Assembly (NCBI GenBank): GCA_964636325.1
Contig: CAZWRV010000025.1
Span: forward strand, 3,807-67,806
From: CAZWRV01 sp964636325
GTDB lineage: Bacteria > Verrucomicrobiota > Lentisphaeria > Victivallales > GWF2-50-93
Length of the DNA: 64,000 bases
Direction of reading: 5' to 3'
Shown in pieces: positions 60,189 to 64,000 of the stretch (position 1 is the stretch's first letter; every line of letters starts with the position of its first letter). Made by a program: the position numbers and the translations under genes. The notes under the pieces are model-generated. The model did no database searches. It saw only the letters and a list, made by a program, of their open reading frames with translations, and had not been told where the DNA came from.

Positions 60189-63100
60189 ATGAGAAGCTTG
60201 CTGCTTGCGGTGTCGGCCATGGGAGTCGCGTTGATGCTTTCGGGTGCCGAACTCCCCGATCCGAAGACAGGAGGAGTAAACGGGGCACCGATGTCCATCC
60301 TTGTGCTCGCGGGAAAGCACGGCATGGACAGCGCCAACATGATTGATCCGCAGTATGAAAAAATGCTGGCGGACGCCGGCTACAGGATCGCCAAGACATC
60401 GCTCCTGAGCAGGCTGAGCCCGGAATATCTGAAGCAGTTCGGGGCCGTAGTCCTTACAAAGCTCCCATATGCCGGGGCCGAATATTCGGTCAACGGGCAG
60501 GAGCTCGTCCATGTGGAAGGCAACCTCTCGCTGCTGCAGGACTATGTGGCTGAAGGGGGAGGACTGCTGCTCGAGCCTGCATTGAGCGAATTTGGCGAGG
60601 CCTTCGCGGACACCTACAACCGTTTTCTCAAGCCGTTCGACGCCAAAATCATTCCCCAGCTCCTGTGCCATGACTCCGAAACTAAGGGCGCTTATGCCGC
60701 CGGCGTCATCAGTTCGCCGCATGAGATTGCCGCAGGGCTGAAAAACATCCTTTATCCCATCAATGTCCTGCGCTGGGACCATGCGTATGCGACCACTCCG
60801 TATGTCCTCGGCAAGGAGTGGATCGTCCTCGCCTCCGGCAAGCCGGGGTCGGGGACGCATCAGGCCCTTGCGAACAGCAAGGTCGGCCCGCAGCTGACAA
60901 CCACCAACAACCTCTTCGCAATACGGCCGTACAAGAAGGGTTTCATCGCGCTTAGCTCAATACATTCATACTATACTCTGACACTGGTCTTCATGAAGGA
61001 GGATCACATCGGCGAAAACCATACCGGGGTCATCGACGGAATCCCGATGTTCGGGGAAAAGGACGGACGACCGAGCGATCTCGCCAAGCTCCTTGACCGC
61101 AGCTACCGGTATCTCGCCGCGAACAGCGCGAAAAACGGGATAGGCGGCGGGAATCTAGAACTGCCCCCGCAGGATCCTGCGCCGACCTGCGAGCCGGTGA
61201 TTGACTGGCATACCGCGAAGCCTGCGCCGACCTGGCAGCACAGGGTAACAGGAGTGCCCGTGGGAAACAAGACATATTACGACGAACATCCGGATCCGCT
61301 GGTTCCTGGCGAACTTAAATATTTCAAGGCGCTGATCGGCGCGCGGACCGCGCTGAGCGATGGCGCAGGAACGGTCAGGGAATACAGGGAGGCCTGCGTC
61401 AAGGCCGGATACTCGGCGATCATGTTCGCGGAGCCGCTGGAAAAGATGGACATCCAGAAATGGGGATACCTGGTCCAGGACTGCCGCGACAACTCCGACG
61501 ATCAGTTCGTCTGCCTCCCCGGACTCAACATCGAGGACTTCCAGGGAGGGCGCTACCTGGTCCTTGGCCCGGAACGCTTCCCTGATCCAACATGGCTCAC
61601 CGAGGACGGCAAAAGGCTGAAGGCGGTCCGGATGCTCTCCCTCGGCTGGTACGGACAGCTCTCGTCCGTGCACCGTGCGGGGAGCATCTCCCTGCATCCT
61701 AAGATGTTGAAGCAGTATTCCGGCATAACGGTCTACACATATGACGGCAAGGGCAGGCTGGTGGACGATGCCCTCCACGCCTATCAGTGGGCGGTCAGAA
61801 GCGATTCGAACCCGTTCCCCATCGTCGCCCATGAAGTGACAAGCCCCGACCAGGTCGCCCTTGCGTCGACAACAGGATTCCAGCAGATCCTTCCGGCGCC
61901 GAAGCTCAGGGGCGCGGTGGAATATTTCCGGTTCGGATTCCCCAACTATTTCCAGTGCCCCGGCCGCTATTTCATCACCGAGGGGCCGATACTCGACGGC
62001 TGGAGCATCTTCAACAAGGACATCGGAGCGCCGGAGGAGAACCGCGATCATTACCGCATGGAAATCGGGGTCAGGAGCGACGTGCCCGTGACGGACGTCA
62101 CGCTCTACGACGGATTTGAAGTCGCCGGACGCTGGTTCCCCGGAGCGGACGTCTTCAAGACCATGGTCGACGGATTCCATGACCGCCAGAGGGAATATCT
62201 CCTGATTGCCACCGACCAGAAAGGCCGCCGCGTCCTCTCGCCCGGTATTCGCACGGTCTGCAAGAACTGGCGCTGCCGCTGCGGCGACCGCCAGAACTGG
62301 CTCGGCTCGTTCTGGATCTATACAGGGACGATCCTGGGCTCCATCGGCAATTACAGCCTTCCGTTCCGCAACACGCGCGAAGGCGGAAGCCGGTGGATAA
62401 ACTCCGGCGGAGGCGGCGGAAATCCCTGCCCGATATTCGATTATCCTTACTTCGGCAACCACCTCAAGGTCGAGGATGCCGACATAAGCACGAAATACAT
62501 TGACGCCGGCTTCGAGGATGTCGCGTTCGACGCGAAGCCTGTCTACGCCGTCCGCCCTACTGACTTCACTGACGCGTCGGTGAGGATGTGGAACTTCGTC
62601 CCGCGCAGAAACGTTCGGATCCAGGGATACGACAAGTTCTTCAATGTGGCGCTGATGGAGGTGGATATCCGGTTGAAGCGTGATGTCGAGCCGGCCCCGG
62701 ACAAGCCCGTATGGCCCGAGATCGCCGGCGCAATGGCGAAGAACGAACTCCTTCTAGTCCCGGGAAAACCACAGGCGGCGCTTCCGGCAAAGGAACCGGT
62801 GGAACTGCCGGTCGGCAGCTATGTCGGCGGCATCATCCCGCTGACTCCAGGGCTCAAGCTCGCATGGCGTTCGATCGGTTTCCCCGCGCCGTCGCAGGAT
62901 GTCTTAAATCTCTATGAAGGAACCACTTGGAAAGCCTCATACCTGGTCCTTAAAAACAGCAGCTTCCAGTATTGCACGGGCCAGGCCAACTTCGAGACCG
63001 ACCAGTTCGCCGCGCGCGCCCTGAATGAAATGGGATTTGACGGCCCCCCCCCGTATGAGTTCAGCATGGTTCAAGGCAAATTCGAAAAACTCGCATACAT

Positions 63101-63527
63101 CGCCGACTTCAGGGCGGAAAACGGTGGAATCGCCGGGACATGCAAGAATGATAAAGGCCAGGAACTGCTCTACGATGTCCCCCTAAGGATAAGCGGCCTC
63201 AATCCGCGCTGTGCCGCGGCGCTCTGGCGTTCCGACACGAAATACCTGGACTACTTCGCATGCTTCCTGGACAACGGATATGTCACCTTGAACGCCGACA
63301 AGACCGTGGATTTCTACGCGGGCAACGTCGCACTCTGCGACCCGCAGCTCTTTGTCTCCGTAGTTATCTGGAACGACAAGGAGGCATGGTTCCGCGTAAA
63401 CAATCCGCTCCGCAGGGACATCACAACCGACTTCGCAACCGTCCCGGCCGTAAAGGGGCTCAAGCAATTAAAGACAAGTGTCACAGTCAAAGGCGGAACT
63501 TCCGTCGACGTAAGGTCGAATGATTAA
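60189..63527 (+). CDS. Very large exported protein, possible PHP-like domain, function unknown
   Basis: 1112 residues. Residues 1-20 form a signal peptide (SLLLAVSAMGVALMLSGAE). The next ~330 residues resemble glutamine-amidotransferase-like trehalose/glycan sensing folds only in outline (VLAGKHGMDSANMIDPQYEK, GLLLEPALSEFGEAFADTYN). A middle part (ACVKAGYSAIMFAEPLEKMD, FVCLPGLNIEDFQGGRYLVL) resembles a PHP-type metal-dependent barrel but lacks clear metal histidines. The C-terminal third is beta-rich. The start has GGAAGG upstream. It could be a lentisphaeral glycan-processing enzyme. Confidence 0.55.
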   Translation: MRSLLLAVSAMGVALMLSGAELPDPKTGGVNGAPMSILVLAGKHGMDSANMIDPQYEKMLADAGYRIAKTSLLSRLSPEYLKQFGAVVLTKLPYAGAEYSVNGQELVHVEGNLSLLQDYVAEGGGLLLEPALSEFGEAFADTYNRFLKPFDAKIIPQLLCHDSETKGAYAAGVISSPHEIAAGLKNILYPINVLRWDHAYATTPYVLGKEWIVLASGKPGSGTHQALANSKVGPQLTTTNNLFAIRPYKKGFIALSSIHSYYTLTLVFMKEDHIGENHTGVIDGIPMFGEKDGRPSDLAKLLDRSYRYLAANSAKNGIGGGNLELPPQDPAPTCEPVIDWHTAKPAPTWQHRVTGVPVGNKTYYDEHPDPLVPGELKYFKALIGARTALSDGAGTVREYREACVKAGYSAIMFAEPLEKMDIQKWGYLVQDCRDNSDDQFVCLPGLNIEDFQGGRYLVLGPERFPDPTWLTEDGKRLKAVRMLSLGWYGQLSSVHRAGSISLHPKMLKQYSGITVYTYDGKGRLVDDALHAYQWAVRSDSNPFPIVAHEVTSPDQVALASTTGFQQILPAPKLRGAVEYFRFGFPNYFQCPGRYFITEGPILDGWSIFNKDIGAPEENRDHYRMEIGVRSDVPVTDVTLYDGFEVAGRWFPGADVFKTMVDGFHDRQREYLLIATDQKGRRVLSPGIRTVCKNWRCRCGDRQNWLGSFWIYTGTILGSIGNYSLPFRNTREGGSRWINSGGGGGNPCPIFDYPYFGNHLKVEDADISTKYIDAGFEDVAFDAKPVYAVRPTDFTDASVRMWNFVPRRNVRIQGYDKFFNVALMEVDIRLKRDVEPAPDKPVWPEIAGAMAKNELLLVPGKPQAALPAKEPVELPVGSYVGGIIPLTPGLKLAWRSIGFPAPSQDVLNLYEGTTWKASYLVLKNSSFQYCTGQANFETDQFAARALNEMGFDGPPPYEFSMVQGKFEKLAYIADFRAENGGIAGTCKNDKGQELLYDVPLRISGLNPRCAAALWRSDTKYLDYFACFLDNGYVTLNADKTVDFYAGNVALCDPQLFVSVVIWNDKEAWFRVNNPLRRDITTDFATVPAVKGLKQLKTSVTVKGGTSVDVRSND

Positions 63528-63602
63528 GTCGCGGGAAACCTTCAAGAAGTTGGCGAGGATCGCGATTTAGACTGCCGAGTTTCAGGAGTGTCAGTGTGAA
63601 AC

Positions 63603-63733
63603 TTGAAGTAGCGCAGGTATTCCTACCTGCGGAATCGCAGACAGGAATGTCTGCGTTACTTGAGGCGAGTTTCGGGACAGTGACCATCTGCGAGATTCGC
63701 ACTTCTGTCGATCAGAAACTCGATGGAGGGCGA
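63603..63733 (+). repeat. 131-bp direct repeat, copy 1
   Basis: Identical as read to 63870-64000, offset 267 bp. It contains a GTAG-family doublet (63606-63661) with hairpins GCAGGTATTCCTACCTGC and GCAGACAGGAATGTCTGC, then CGAGTTTCGGGACAGTGACC and GATGGAGGGCGA. Confidence 0.9.
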
Positions 63734-63772
63734 AGCCGTGCTGAGCCGCGGTTGAGCTTGGCTCAACCCTCC
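63722..63772. repeat. REPIN-like doublet with GGAG heads, second copy
   Basis: GATGGAGGG to CCCTCC, enclosing GGTTGAG-CTTGG-CTCAACC and an imperfect GGC-GA-AGC-CGT-GCT-GA-GCC hairpin. Same design as 44950-45012 with different stem sequences. Confidence 0.6.
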
Positions 63773-63869
63773 GGAAGACGACAAAGATAACGACAAAGTT
63801 CGCGGCAAAGATGGGCGAGTTTCAGAGGAGTGACCACCTGCGGTAGCCGCATTATTGTCTGTGTGGAAT

Positions 63870-64000
63870 TTGAAGTAGCGCAGGTATTCCTACCTGCGGA
63901 ATCGCAGACAGGAATGTCTGCGTTACTTGAGGCGAGTTTCGGGACAGTGACCATCTGCGAGATTCGCACTTCTGTCGATCAGAAACTCGATGGAGGGCGA
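63870..64000 (+). repeat. 131-bp direct repeat, copy 2, running off the window
   Basis: Exact copy of 63603-63733 including the GTAG doublet (63873-63928). The unit may continue beyond 64000. No gene is credible between 63528 and 64000; open frames there lie wholly in repeats. Confidence 0.88.

Noticed and set aside
63487..63969. Two minus-strand frames starting MRISQMVTVPKLASSNADIP
   Set aside because: They are the same direct repeat read backwards; identity reflects the repeat, not gene duplication.

Overview
The window looks like a chromosomal piece of a GC-rich bacterium of the PVC superphylum, most likely Lentisphaerota/Victivallales. This is inferred from a pseudopilin with an FTLIELLVVIAIIAILASIL-type leader and a late H-x-D-G end, a heparinase-type lyase next to it, very large secreted enzymes (one matching DUF6259), a tagaturonate epimerase family enzyme, a hopanoid cyclase, and many short structured repeats. 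No 16S gene or other direct taxonomic marker is present.

Layout. 1-1.4 kb: a sigma-factor-like gene, a CAT-anticodon tRNA and repeat debris. 1.5-9.2 kb: nucleotide-sugar genes (dehydrogenase, UDP-glucuronate epimerase), a secreted phosphodiester glycosidase, a zinc-ribbon protein kinase, a UxaE-type epimerase and a radical-SAM sulfatase maturase. 9.2-16.3 kb: an AT-rich exported protein, a polysaccharide deacetylase and a 1196-residue secreted fusion protein. 16.3-18.9 kb: a decayed zone with gene fragments, MITE copy A, a Phd/VapC pair and integrase pieces beside tRNA-Pro. 19.0-22.4 kb: rpmH-rnpA-yidD-yidC-khpB, the cluster usually found near the replication origin. 22.6-27.7 kb: MITE copy B, two small membrane proteins, an MBL-fold hydrolase, a MIF-like tautomerase, tilS and a short secretin-like protein. 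27.8-32.0 kb: heparinase II/III, pseudopilin and a divergent GntR/LacI-type regulator with AT-rich palindromes between them. 32.0-37.5 kb: M20 hydrolase, acetate kinase and a degenerate acetate kinase paralogue, divergent from a V4R sigma-54 activator, with a consensus sigma-54 promoter between. 37.6-46.1 kb: an HTH-EIIA protein overlapping the first gene of a seven-subunit-type Hyf/Ehr membrane complex whose large subunit lacks the nickel ligands. 46.2-64 kb: trmL, an inositol-phosphatase family gene, a CorA-like channel, an SGNH hydrolase, a sialate esterase, a squalene-hopene cyclase, ilvD, ffh, a Pro/Gln-rich GAF protein, a WaaP-like kinase cut by MITE copy D, a 1.1 kb-residue secreted protein, and a repeat block that runs off the end.

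The most unusual content is the repeat population. I see (i) a ~275 bp MITE in four copies, one an internal deletion; (ii) three REPIN-like doublets (heads GTAG/GTAA, GTAT, GGAG), each built as two inverted hairpins; and (iii) a palindrome whose 9-nt loop ATGGCGTAG is constant while the stems covary. No transposase or RAYT gene is in the window, so they would have to be moved in trans. Several copies supply Shine-Dalgarno sequences, stop codons or a start codon to neighbouring genes. The other leading candidates are the nickel-less Ehr complex coupled to an EIIA-HTH gene, and the sigma-54 switch controlling the acetate kinase/M20 operon.
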